Below are positions 1-10,520 of a DNA stretch of 64,000 bases, piece after piece. The number at the start of each line of letters is the position of its first letter. Position 1 is the stretch's first letter. Source of the stretch: Dipteris shenzhenensis (lineage: Eukaryota > Polypodiophyta > Polypodiopsida > Gleicheniales); assembly GCA_047967505.1 (NCBI GenBank), contig CM106539.1, one strand, 5' to 3'. The notes beneath the pieces are model-generated. The model did not search any database and was not told the DNA's origin. It was given only the letters and a program-made list of their open reading frames with translations. Position numbers and translations under genes: made by a program.

Positions 1-690
1 ATATCAATCTCCACATAGATTGACACAATTCCATATGATCTCTACATAGTGGAGACAGTGAACACTACATAGAAGAATGCACATGTGAGTTTAGCATTCC
101 TTGTGCATGTTTTCAGGTCATGGTATGAGATTGGCACCACTGCCATTCTCCACTGGTGGCATTCTCCAAAGAGATTGACACAGGCTTCTCAATGCCATTT
201 CTAAGGGCCTAATAAGAGATTGGCACCACTGCCATTCTCCACTTGTACAGATGTTTACCCTACTATTCTAGGAAGGGTATTCCAATGATCATAGTAGAGT
301 GGTATCTGATTCCAATCCACATGTGAGTTTGATGATCTTAGTGTCATTATGTAGTTGCCAGCATGAGATTGGCATCACTGCCATTCTCCGCTAGTGGTAG
401 TCTAGACAAACTGAACCTATAGATTGACATTCCACTAATTTTATTGGCTGCAGTAGGATAATGGCAAAAGTGCCAATGCACATGTGAGTTTAGGATTCCT
501 TGTGCATGTTTTCAGGTCATGGTATGAGATTGGCACCACTGCCATTCTCCATTGGTGGCATTCTCCACAGAGATTGACATAATTCCATAGAAGAATGCAC
601 ATGTGAGTTTAGGCTTCTCAATGCCAGTATTGCTACAAAAAGGAGAGGCAAGTAGAATGCAACCCATCTATTATGCCAGCTGACAACTTA
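1..690. repeat. Degenerate repeat field with palindrome-related motif
   Basis: A block of related sentences is repeated irregularly: a CACATGTGAGTTTAG segment, a TTGTGCATGTTTTCAGGTCA segment and a motif reading GAGATTGGCA-(4 nt)-TGCCATTCTC. The last occurs at about 127-150, 216-239, 365-388 and 526-549. Its two outer arms are near-complementary, and it is the non-palindromic-core cousin of the perfect palindromes at 3153 and 4921. No coding potential is seen. The field may be the edge of a larger repeat that starts outside the window. Confidence 0.6.
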
Positions 691-870
691 TAGAGGTGGA
701 AATAAGGTATGAAGAAATGGAGAAGCAAGCCCTCTATTTGGTGTTTTCAGTCAGAAATTTTCGCTCCTATTTATTACCTCGACCATTTTTCTTCCTTACC
801 TCTCAGTCTATATTAGCATATCTAGTTCGCAAGCCTAATCCTGGGGGGAAATTTGCAAAATGGTTGTCAG

Positions 871-1523
871 TGCTAGATATCAATGCTCCACTCTCGTGTA
901 ACTACATGGGAACCAGCTAACTCTACTTGTAAGCCCCCCATATGAGGAGAAGGCATTTGAGTAGCTCGATTATCTGGTAGGTCCTGGTTTGGACACCAGA
1001 TGGGGGCCATGTGTGGCCTGATGGCTGGATGGCTTCAGGTAGAGTTGGCACACCGCCAACTAGGCTACATGCAAGTGCGGGAAGGAATCCCTTGACTGAC
1101 CGCACTAAGGGTAGATGGAGCATTTCTCAGAGCATCCCACTCTCAAGTTGCAGGGCCCGTTTGGAGCCTTAGATGTGATCCCGGATGGCTCTGGGCCGAA
1201 CGGACGATGTAGGTTAATTGCTTTGTTTTGCGCACCGGTTCTATCGTATGGTCGGTGGCCTATTTCCAAACCTCGACCATTTTGGGTAGACTGGGTCAGT
1301 CACCCAATTGAGCCTAACTAACTAGGATTGGTGGCTATATAAGAGCAAGCCCGTGAAGCCCATTTCATCACTGGCTACAGCAACCCTGATTCCTTAGCAT
1401 CCAACCTCTGTCTTCTTCTGTTTCTAGCACGCCATCGAAGCTTCTTTCACAGGAGCGCATGGTTGGGAGGCAGCGCCATCTATTGTATCAGTTCTACAGT
1501 AATCAAATTTTTTGATTCTCCAC
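871..1523 (+). mobile_element. Copia-type LTR fragment (solo or truncated)
   Basis: The stretch starts with TG (TGCTAGATATC) and is clearly homologous, in reverse orientation, to the 699-bp LTR at 51016-51714, which is attached to Copia RNase H remains. Shared blocks include the segment around 895-1110 and the segment ending near TTCTATTGTATCAGTTCTA at about 1490. Similarity stops at about 1523, roughly 35-40 bp short of the other LTR's end, so this copy is truncated. No Copia coding sequence is attached, so it may be a solo LTR later broken. It contains a TATA box at 1336. Confidence 0.7.
1336..1342 (+). promoter_or_regulatory. TATA box of the LTR promoter
   Basis: TATATAA sits inside the Copia LTR at the position expected for the U3/R promoter. 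The homologous LTR at 51016-51714 reads TATGTAA here, so its TATA box is damaged. Confidence 0.5.
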
Positions 1524-3063
1524 TGTGTTGGTGTAGTTTTTCATAATGCATATATAAGTTGCTTCGCCTTGGTTATTTTATTAATAGAAGTTGCATTGTG
1601 GTTGTAATATTTCCTACTACAGTTATGATTTTCTATTATACATTTCATTGTGTCCTTGGTTCTTTTGTTAACAGAACATTGCAAGAATGTCTAGCAAGGG
1701 AAAGAGAAAGGTTCGAGAGGTATCAGTTTATGATGGAGTTAGTTCTAGAAGAGGATGGTTTTTGGATGTATACAATAACGAACTCCAAAAACTCCATAAA
1801 GTGCATTGTTTTGTGAACATCCAAGGAAAAACTTTTGAAGATGTTGGACAAGTTCAAGAGATGGAGGATACCGAGAAAGACAACGTTCCTTGTCTCAAAA
1901 TTCATACATTGGGAGGCAATGTGTATCAATTGGATCCTGCTTGTTTTGATCATGCGAGGATGAATGCTACTGGGGAGGACACGATGATATCTAGGGGTTG
2001 GATTAATGAGCCAGAAAATTATACCAACCAACAGATATTAGAAAGCTTTGATTTGGTAACAAAAGGGATAAAGCAAGATATAAAAAAGAGTAGAAAAGTT
2101 TCGAAAAGAACCAAGAAAAGTGATGTTGTTGGATCAAGCTCTCAAGTGTCTCAGAACACATTGAAAGAGAAGGCTAGAGAGACCGTGAGGAGGAAACAAC
2201 AGGTGAGAAGGAAATAAGGTTAGATGGAAAAACAAGCATTGGGGATAAACTAGAGGCTAAAGACAAAGAGACAACTTTAGGAGGAAAACAGGGAGGTACG
2301 GGAATAGTCACTGATGGAACTGGAAGTGGAGGTGATGCAACGGGGAGTGGTGAGACACATATAACAGGACATGGTGAGAAATCATCTGAAGCAACTATCA
2401 TCCTATATAAGAAAATCCAGCCAGATGTTGACTTTAAGGCACTACAAAAGAAATTGGAAAGGAAGGACACAAGTATGACAGGCTTGATGGAGTACGTAGA
2501 GTACTTCCCATTTGGTTTGGAGTTTGAGGTGTTGATCCTAGTGATGAATTGCTTTAGAGCACCAAGCCAATATGTGTACAGGACATTGACCCTCAGCTAT
2601 GTCAGTGACTTGGTCAAGAGTTTTGCAATGAATGCACGACCTCCTGCAACATGTGCATATCTTATGCCTTACCACATAGGCACAAATACTCCGATGTGCA
2701 AGGAAGAGATAAAGGTGGAAAAGTTAAAGGAGTATAATTATTGGGCTCGCAGGGCAGCATTCGATTTATGCTATTCGATTTATGCTGCAAGGATATTTAT
2801 AACTAAAGCACATGGAGAAGCCTTCAATCAACGAAAAGGTTTCTATACACGGAGGAAGGCGAGAATTGTTGTCAATGCACCAGTTGAAGCAAGTTGTAAG
2901 ATATCATCAATGGCCAACATGGAGGCACAGACCGTTTTGAAAAATCAACAATATATCGATATCTTACAACACCTAAGGGCACAGTGGATTGCATTCAGAC
3001 GACCAAAGAAACCAGCCCAAGGCCTTGTCAAAGGGCATAAAGATCGACAAAGTTGGAATGTGA

Positions 3064-3306
3064 GTAATAAACTTTGTTTTGTATGCATTTTTTATTTCAA
3101 GAATGTTTATGGCTTTGTAAAAGAAATGATAGTAGTGTCAATTCCCTGATGTGAGAATGGCACTAGTGCCATTCTTCTCGTTACCAAGTCATTCTTTTGA
3201 CATGGTAATGGGAGAATCGCACTAGTGTCATTATTATCTCAATTACATGATTTGGATTAGAAGAATGTCTAAGATGATTTTGATTTTTTTATATAGAATT
3301 TTGTAG
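3064..3306 (+). other. Probable intron of gene A
   Basis: The GTAATA donor after codon phase 1 and the T-rich TTTTGTAG acceptor restore the reading frame between the two open segments. The intron contains two copies of the palindromic motif. Placement is inferred from frame continuity only. Confidence 0.35.
3153..3176. repeat. Short palindrome (copy 1)
   Basis: The central 22 bases (3154-3175) are a perfect palindrome whose half is AGAATGGCACT. A diverged copy lies at about 3211-3240. Both sit inside the probable intron of gene A. Confidence 0.75.
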
Positions 3307-4708
3307 GAGTTGCAAGGGTATCGATGGGCGCAAAATTTGCTACCAAGGACACACACATGGTCACATACGATGATGACATCTACGAACAATGGATTAGGAT
3401 TTTGACATTGGTGAAGCAGGGTGATCTTGAGGGTCGAAATCCCACAATAACATATATGAGGTGTCTGCTAGGATTGGAAGACGAAGATGTACGTGCACTT
3501 CAAGCAGAGATTGAGTCTAAAGAAATAGTCTTGGTCAAGTCAAGCAAAGACAAGGACTCCATTGAAATGTCTCAACAGGCAATGGAGATAAAGCATGATA
3601 GAGCCCTGAAAGAAGCGCTCATCAAGGAGTTCAACTCACGTCACCCTTCGCCCCAACATCAAACATGGGATGCCCTTGCAACTTACTTCAAAATTGATTC
3701 AATTGTTTATCAGAGCTTCAAGGGTTCATGTGAGTCATGGGTCAAAGAGAAGCTACAAGTTGGCAAGTCCACACCTGATTTCCCAAAAGCCGCGTCAATC
3801 TATGTTGATTGGGTGATTAGTTCAATAGAGGGTAACAAGTCTACATAGCAGTCTTGTTTTCCTTGGACAATTATTCAAGTGAACATGGAGATGGAGGGGG
3901 AGAGCTTTCTAACACGTCACTCCAAGGGACAACTTCCAATCAGCTTGTGTGTGCTTGACACCTCAGAGGGATCTGCCAAAGGCATGTGTTGGGATAAGGC
4001 TGCCTTGAAGAAGTTGCTATGTGGCTTGATGGAGACCGTTGCCACCCCGTCACAGTATGTATTGCTATCATTTATGACAATGACAGAGATGGTAAATCTC
4101 AAGGAAGCAATGATAGAGGCTCGATTTTGGCATAGAAGGTTTGTGGGTGTTATCCATGAATCGGATAGTGCACAAAAGGGTTTGTCTGAGACCTTCTGTT
4201 TTTTGTCATTTGTCAGCTCACATGATGGGTTTGATGATTTGAGCACATGTTAGAAATCACAAGGCCATACACAATAATTGAGGACAATATTCTTTATTCT
4301 GATGAGGGCGATGAGTATGGAAAAGAGGCGGTTGTGAAGCATGGCATCATCAAGGAGTGCATCAGGTGCTATTGTAGTAGGGAACATGAAGTTGTTGTTG
4401 ACGTCTTTACTAATGGATGTGTGGCATTACAAGCATTGTCAAGCAAAAGAAAAGTGATCTCGCTGGTGAAGACATCCCAACAGGCGACAGAGGTCGAGGC
4501 TATGTGTGTGGCACATGCATCAAATAATCCCCATATTAAGATTTGGTCTAGCATTGAGAGGCCTCTTGAGACACATAGAGCTGATTCACCTATCGATGAA
4601 GGAATTAAAGAGGGTGAGCATCACATTGAAGACTTGCGACCTTTAACTAAAGCAAATATTGAAGCTATCCCAAAGATTACATTGGAAGATTTGGAGCAAG
4701 GTCTTTAG

Positions 4709-5950
4709 CTACTCGTTTATGCCTTGTGTATTCAGTTTTAGAATAATATGACTTTTATGGATTTTCTCGATTGCACATACTCTCATCATATTAAAGATAT
4801 TAAACATTAGGTATGATAAAATTGTGTGACATAATGACATGGGGAATGGTACTAGTGTCATTCTCCCTATGTCGAGTTATACGTAAGAGGTACTATTAAC
4901 ATTTTATGTGACCTCATATGGAGAATGGCACTAGTGCCATTCTCTCTTTGTGGTTATGTAGAAATGCTAATACTGTTATGTTCCTTTCTTGAGTCTATGT
5001 TAGTTGAAAGCATTACAGAGATTAAAACTTGTATAATATTAACTATGGTACCAAAGTTTTGATTTGGGTGTGGTTTACATAATCATTGATGGTTAGGTAA
5101 TTTCTAAATTTGTTTACATTGATGGAGGTGCATTAATAATGTCATGTGTAAGAAGATTACGAAAGATGTTGATTTAAAATACTCTAGTACTACCTCTCCT
5201 TATAGATGACAATATTAAAATAAAAACCTGAAGGATCTAAAAGTGTATGTGTGAAATTTCTGTTACAAGCACTTTTCTACCAAGCCACATGCAAGAGCAT
5301 GTCCGTTGATTGTAGAAAGGCCTTGGTTGCACAAGGTGAAAGCTATTCAAAACTGAGATATTGGGGAATTGATCTTGTAGAGGAAAGACAAGAAGGTACA
5401 CTACAACATCAAAAGATGCAAAAGGAAATTGTTAACGGTGATTCTTCAACATCAAAGAGTTTGCGTTCTGATTTGATTGAAGAAGAAGAAGAAACAAGGT
5501 GTAGGTCAAAGGAGTCATGGAGCGAGGTGTAAGGAGTGACCTTTTGGCCTTTGTCTTGGTGTTAATGGAGAGGGATGAAAGGAAACGAGGCGACGGAGCA
5601 AGAAGATCCTACACTGACACTTCAAGGGATATGAAGCACACTGAACAATGTCAATGCAATGCTACACTTCTTGGTGGATATGTTAGATAATTGTCGCTCT
5701 CTCTTTCATAGGTTAAGTTTCACTAGTGGAGCACAAGATTGAGTTGAAGCTGAACACTTGTGTAGAAAACTAAAGGTTATTTGGAGTGATCCAAGCTGAG
5801 GTATTAAAGAGTGAGGTATCCCAATTGCTTGAGCCTGGTTTCATCTTTCCTATCGAGATGATTCAAAATGCACATTTCCAATGGTTGTCACACCAAATAA
5901 ACGAAATAAGCGGTTGTCTATGTAAACTTCTATCCTTTTGATGCATGCAC
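4709..5950. other. No recognisable gene; contains palindromes
   Basis: AT-rich sequence downstream of gene A. A diverged palindrome copy lies at about 4841-4865 and the perfect one at 4921-4944. A 93-codon open frame at 5251-5532 has no recognisable domain and is not called as a gene. Confidence 0.5.
4921..4944. repeat. Perfect 24-bp palindrome
   Basis: The 12-mer GAGAATGGCACT is immediately followed by its exact reverse complement, centred on ACTAGT. The motif recurs in diverged form eight times between 127 and 4944, so it is a dispersed family and not a chance palindrome. Confidence 0.85.
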
Positions 5951-6217
5951 CAAGAGGGATCACTTTCCTTTGCCACTCCAATATGAAATATTAGATCCAG
6001 TAGCAAGGCATGAAATGTATTCAGCATGCAATGAGTATAATGGTTACTTTAAATTCACATTGGTGAGGAAGATGAGGCGAACCAAGAGGGATCACTTTTC
6101 TTTGCCACTCCAATATGAAATATTACATCCAGTAGTAGCAGGGCACGAAATGTCTTCAGCATGCAATGGGTATTATGGTTACTTTAAATTCACACTGGTG
6201 AGGAAGATGAGACAAAG
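5951..6217. repeat. Two-copy tandem duplication, ~132 bp
   Basis: Copy 1 (5951-6082) and copy 2 (6083-6217) are about 90% identical by eye, both starting CAAGAGGGATCACTTT. Copy 2 carries a small insertion near 6130. Confidence 0.85.
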
Positions 6218-6527
6218 GCTTCATTCGTCACACCTAGGAGATTACTCATGCCTTTCCTTCGTATCCATGCCGTTCACCATCCCATACAATCCTACCCCTC
6301 ATAGTGTTCCATATCTCCTCATCAACAATTTCACGCATGAGGTTGACATGCTAAGAAAATAGTGAAGACATGATCATAAGGAATCCCCTCAAATATGAAA
6401 AGACTTTGATCAAATAAAAACAGTATCCCACGAAAAGACACTACTGGCTTCGCTTCTTAGTCTTCTTGAGGGCAATTTTCTTCACATGCTACACCTCATT
6501 GTGGAGAAAATTTGGGCACACTATTGA

Positions 6528-6787
6528 TCTCTTAACATGCCTACATTTGAGGACAACCCTTCAATTGACACCTGATCCAGGAAAATTTTATGCCACGATG
6601 AAACAAAAAGCAAACCTTTACTGATTAGATTTTGTATTCAGTAAAATCAATTTGGTCTCTTAACATGCCTACATTTGAGGACAAAACCCTTCAATTGACA
6701 CCTGATCCAGGAAAATTTTATGCCACGATGAAACAAAAAGCAAACCTTTACTGATTAGATTTTGTATTCAGTGAAATCAATTTGGTT
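6528..6787. repeat. Two-copy tandem duplication, ~128 bp
   Basis: Copy 1 (6528-6655) and copy 2 (6656-6787) are nearly identical, so the duplication is recent. Both start TCTCTTAACATGCCTACA. There is no coding potential. Confidence 0.9.
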
Positions 6788-7455
6788 TAAACGCCAGTAT
6801 AAGTCAATACTAAGATGTGTAGCTACATGAGCCTTGCAAGCCCAGAGAGTGCAGCCAACAAAAGTGAAGGAAAGAACCACTACCTTAAAAGTTCTCTCTC
6901 ACCAATTTATAAAGTTTGTGACACAAGGGGAACCCCTCATACTCTGCAAAAAGAATCACCTTCACATAAATCAATGATGGTCTGTACAAATTACTAGCAA
7001 GAAACATACCACTTAGCATGACTAAATACTACAAAAGATTTGCTGAACCAATACAATAAGCGTCTGCCTCAGTTCATAGAACACAAGTGCCAACTATAAA
7101 CCAAACCTGGAAACCCAAGGTCATAAACTCACCCCAAATCTATGAGAGTGACACGAACTTAGCACAATCGCATGTACAATCCTTTTTGCTCTCCCCAAGG
7201 TTCTAATCTGCAAGGGAAGAAGAAAGTCTATGCCACAAGAATAACTAACACAAACTTTCATGGTTCAATGCTCAGCAATTAATGCATCTGGCATACCAGC
7301 AACTATACTCAGTTGCATCCCTGGCAATGTGCCACAAGTCATCACCTAACCCTTGTGCGAATTGCGGTGTATGCAGCTGAGCTATCAGCCAGCCAACATG
7401 TTGCCTTCCAGGCTGCTCAGCTATTGAAAAGTGGCCCCCTTTGTATTGCCATTCC

Positions 7456-9432
7456 TCAAGCTGTGCCATCAAAAAGATCAATCAAATAGTTCTCCAAATC
7501 ATCTGCAGCATACTTCATGTACTTATCCGGGTTTCTTCCTGTTTCCAGATAATTCCCAAAACGGTGAACAAAAGAGCGATAGGCTGGAATAAGCTTCTCT
7601 GCGATGGTAATTCGCAGTTCTTCCCTCAGCTGAGGATCAGGGACAATCCATGTTTGTTGGGCCTTAACAGCTTCTTCAAAGGTGGCATTAAAATTTTTGA
7701 ACCTATCTTTAATAGCAACCCTTGACGCACCACCTGACAAGCCTCCACTGGGGGTGAGCCCATCCTCCCTCAAGGATGCAAAAACCTTCTTCCAAGCAGT
7801 CCTGACATAATTTACAGCATACACACGTACCTGTCCAGAATGCTTGCGCACCCAGTCGTCACCGAATATCTCAGCTAATTCTGATTGTTTTACCTTTTGA
7901 ACAATGTAGTGTATGTTGTTCATAAGAAACAGTTGTGCCAAAGCAGGATCCCTATACAGTTTTGACTTCCCATCTAGATTTTTCTCCAAAAACACTATCA
8001 GACATATCATCTGCACGTGTAATGGAGACAGGCGTTCAGCTTCAGTGTTCCCATTGTCTCGGAGACTGTCTGAAAGGCCAAACGTTTCCACACCCAAAAA
8101 TTTGGGTACTTCTCTTTTACTGTCCCGAAGGAGGTGCTCTAAGGTATCTGTGTAGTCAACTAAAAACTTGATGTAGTTCATGACATAACGAGTAAGAGGA
8201 TGAAAGGCACCCCCAGGAACAGGGGTCGTGGAAGCATCCCTCTGAATAGCATTTTCAAACTCTTTTACTGTCTCACGTGCAGCTTCTCCAAGCTGAGAGA
8301 AAACCCCAGCCACCTCCATCCTCACGCTTTCACAAATCTCATCACAAAAGACAGCCTTGATTTCTGGAAGTAAATCTCTAAGTATCTCATACATGTCGAG
8401 AATTCTGAACAGCTTCTCGGGAGTCCTGCGAGTGGCTACAATAGCTTTACCAAATGACAGAAATTGCATCATGGATCCGGTAGCTAGCTCTGCAAAGCAA
8501 GTCTCTGGCCAAGGGCTCAGGCCAGTGAAAACCTTTACACAGAGTCTTTTTTCACTTGCTACAACCACCTTCACGGCCACTTTCAAAGCCTGGATCCATT
8601 TCTTGATTTTCACCTCCAGCATTTCCCATGTCATCTTCCGAACCCCTTCACCATTCACCCTTTCTACCCCTAATCTGTACAAGCTCTGCTCCAAAACGGT
8701 CTTCCTGACACACACATAGACCTGGCAAATCTCCTTTCCATACCCTGCTGTCACCATGCGCTGGGCAATCACATTCAGATCCCTGACTCTCTCTAAGGGA
8801 ATCGGATCATATGTTAAATTCAGGTCCGTTACAGGTTGAGCAACGGGAATGTCTTCGTCCTCATCGTCGGAGCTGTCCGATGCTAACCCTGTATAGTCAT
8901 CCTTACTTTCTGCATTTGAAGACTCACTTGCTGCGGCCAGCAGCCAATCGGCATCGACTGTCTCGCTATTCATTACTAGCATGTGCCTAAACTCCTCTTT
9001 CAGCCGAGCCATGGCAACTTGAAGGATGCGCTGTGCACGATCAACTAACTCTCTATTACTCCACGGGGCAGAAAGCGCTCCCATCAGGTTTTGCAGTTCA
9101 TCAACTGCGTTCACAAACAATTCCGCTTCCTCTGGTTCACCGTCCCAGATCGCCGTCTGCCTGGCTTCCTCAGAGCCAGACACGCCCCATTTGCCTATGA
9201 TCTCTTCCGCAATATCTAGGCTTCCCTGCAGCTGCTTTAGAGCTGACGAAATAGCTGGTGAAGAAGAAGGGTCACGACTATCCGGAATAAACTCGTTCAT
9301 GTTGGAAAATCGGTCGTCAAAGGTGGAGAGAATCCGAAGCATGTCCTCCGTCATGTTGTCATTTGTCCCAAGGGTTCGGACTATGTGCTGAGCGGTGGCG
9401 ATGACTCGCTCGTCTCCGTCATTGGTTGCCAT
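7456..9432 (-). CDS. EXO70: EXO70 exocyst subunit, intronless plant type (EXO70B-like)
   Basis: EXO70 is the exocyst subunit that binds plasma-membrane phosphoinositides and helps tether secretory or autophagy-linked vesicles. The protein is 658 residues, close to the usual plant length of about 620-680. I start it at the ATG at 9432 because the sequence from there (MATNDGDERVIATAQHIV) matches plant EXO70 N-termini; an in-frame ATG 73 codons upstream gives a Pro/Phe-rich leader not typical of the family. Visible features: an N-terminal alpha-helical part, an acidic linker (DSSDDEDED, about residue 190), and the conserved C-terminal Exo70 domain ending in KYAADDLENYLIDLF, the family's final helix. 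It is uninterrupted by introns or stops. Plant EXO70A genes have many introns and the B-H groups usually have few or none, so an intronless copy argues for the B-H side; the N-terminus looks B-like. It is the only intact host gene in the window. Confidence 0.93.
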   Translation of the reverse strand: MATNDGDERVIATAQHIVRTLGTNDNMTEDMLRILSTFDDRFSNMNEFIPDSRDPSSSPAISSALKQLQGSLDIAEEIIGKWGVSGSEEARQTAIWDGEPEEAELFVNAVDELQNLMGALSAPWSNRELVDRAQRILQVAMARLKEEFRHMLVMNSETVDADWLLAAASESSNAESKDDYTGLASDSSDDEDEDIPVAQPVTDLNLTYDPIPLERVRDLNVIAQRMVTAGYGKEICQVYVCVRKTVLEQSLYRLGVERVNGEGVRKMTWEMLEVKIKKWIQALKVAVKVVVASEKRLCVKVFTGLSPWPETCFAELATGSMMQFLSFGKAIVATRRTPEKLFRILDMYEILRDLLPEIKAVFCDEICESVRMEVAGVFSQLGEAARETVKEFENAIQRDASTTPVPGGAFHPLTRYVMNYIKFLVDYTDTLEHLLRDSKREVPKFLGVETFGLSDSLRDNGNTEAERLSPLHVQMICLIVFLEKNLDGKSKLYRDPALAQLFLMNNIHYIVQKVKQSELAEIFGDDWVRKHSGQVRVYAVNYVRTAWKKVFASLREDGLTPSGGLSGGASRVAIKDRFKNFNATFEEAVKAQQTWIVPDPQLREELRITIAEKLIPAYRSFVHRFGNYLETGRNPDKYMKYAADDLENYLIDLFDGTA

Positions 9433-10119
9433 AAAAAAGACCTTGACGTGAAAGAGCTTAGGGGCTGTAAAACCATGAATAGGAGGTGTGCAATACGAGG
9501 GGAAGCGACAAGAGAAGGGGTAAAAAAGAGGCTGGGGGGGGAGAAAAATGGCATGTGGTGGGTGCAAGAACCAGGGAAGCCGGCGAGAGATCGTTGTCAA
9601 GAACAGGAAAGGGAAGGAAGGCTGAGGAAAACGAGGTGCGAAAGAGGGCAAGATCGATGCAAAGGCAGAGAAAGCTCGGATTTTGAGGGTGAGCTAAGCT
9701 GTCGATGCATCAAGGCTGGCTCTCTCTCGCAGAATTCCTCCTGCGTTTCCCAAAAAACTGAGCTCCGGTGCTTCGACAGAATCAAACCACCTTTCCCTTC
9801 CAAGATCTCTTCCCCCACGGGTTCTCCACCTTCCCACGCTCACTGCTCACGACCACAGCCACACATCATCTCATCATCACCATCGCCGATCCTCTCCACC
9901 TTTGCTGCTCAGTGCTCACGCCGATCGATCGAAACTCGTCTCCCCTTTCTGCAGATCATCATCCTCTTCTTCTTCATCGCCGATCGATCGAAAACTCGTC
10001 TTTAACTTTGAGCACACGCTTGTTGCTCGCCGCGGCTGCCGTCTTCGGATCTCGCAAACCCAAAAATCAGTAACAATTTGCTGTGGGCGATGGCGCCGTA
10101 TCACCCACAGAGCTCCCCC
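9433..10119 (-). promoter_or_regulatory. Probable 5' leader and promoter region of EXO70
   Basis: On the minus strand this region leads into the EXO70 start. It is GC-richer than the flanks, with purine/pyrimidine-biased runs and repeated CGATCGATCG-like words at about 9920-9990. No unambiguous TATA box is visible, and the transcription start cannot be placed from sequence alone. Confidence 0.35.
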
Positions 10120-10475
10120 CCCCCCCCAAAAAATTGCTGTCTTATCTCCTGAGATCCGATTTGGTTTTTTGCCCTGCTTTCAAGTTCCACCTCAAAGGCT
10201 TCATTTACTTGGTTTGTTAGAGTTCGTTCACATGCAGCTACACCACTCCACACCTCCCTGGCAGTGCACACACGGTACAAGCTTAAACTATCTAGATTCT
10301 CCACACGTGCATTACAGCACATACACTGCTCTCTAGAAAGTTGGAGCCCATTCCCAGTGCCCATCGACTCTATTTGCCTCCCCTCGTGTGGTAAAAGTGC
10401 TTTCCCTCGCTCCCTAGGCTCAACACATGCATGTTTCTTCCTTGCACTAGCCCGCCTCTTGGGTATCCGTCCCCA

Positions 10476-10479
<4 letters not shown>

Positions 10480-10517
<38 letters not shown>
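10480..10517. repeat. (CT)19 microsatellite
   Basis: Uninterrupted CT dinucleotide repeat, about 1 kb upstream of the EXO70 start on its 5' side. Confidence 0.95.

Positions 10518-10520
<3 letters not shown>

Larger units (their letters stand above)
1687..4708 (+). pseudogene. Uncharacterised broken gene A, possible methyltransferase-like C-terminus
   Basis: I do not recognise this gene. A lysine-rich N-terminal frame (1687-2217) passes by a frame change near 2170-2195 into a second frame open from about 2193 to beyond 3059. A plausible intron, GT at 3064 and TTTTGTAG ending at 3306, keeps the frame into the segment 3307-3845. An in-frame TAG (3846-3848, before a CAG codon) interrupts it. 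The same frame resumes to about 4253, and a frameshift near 4245 leads into 4247-4708. The product would be about 900 residues. The final segment holds a hydrophobic strand followed by VFTNG and then KRKVISLV (about 4390-4470), which loosely resembles the SAM-binding strand/loop of beta-class DNA methyltransferases; no DPPY motif is visible. The C-terminal layout resembles gene C at 52.9-56.3 kb. A single-copy gene or a transposon-carried gene are both possible. Confidence 0.45.

Noticed and set aside
1115-1321. Short frames inside the Copia LTR
   Set aside because: LTR sequence; the homologous LTR at 51 kb has different frames.
5251-5532. 93-residue frame as a gene
   Set aside because: No recognised domain and no splicing context; random frames of this size are common in the window.
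9433-9651. 73-residue N-terminal extension of EXO70
   Set aside because: In frame and open, but Pro/Phe/Ser-rich and unlike EXO70 N-termini; the ATG at 9432 fits the family better.
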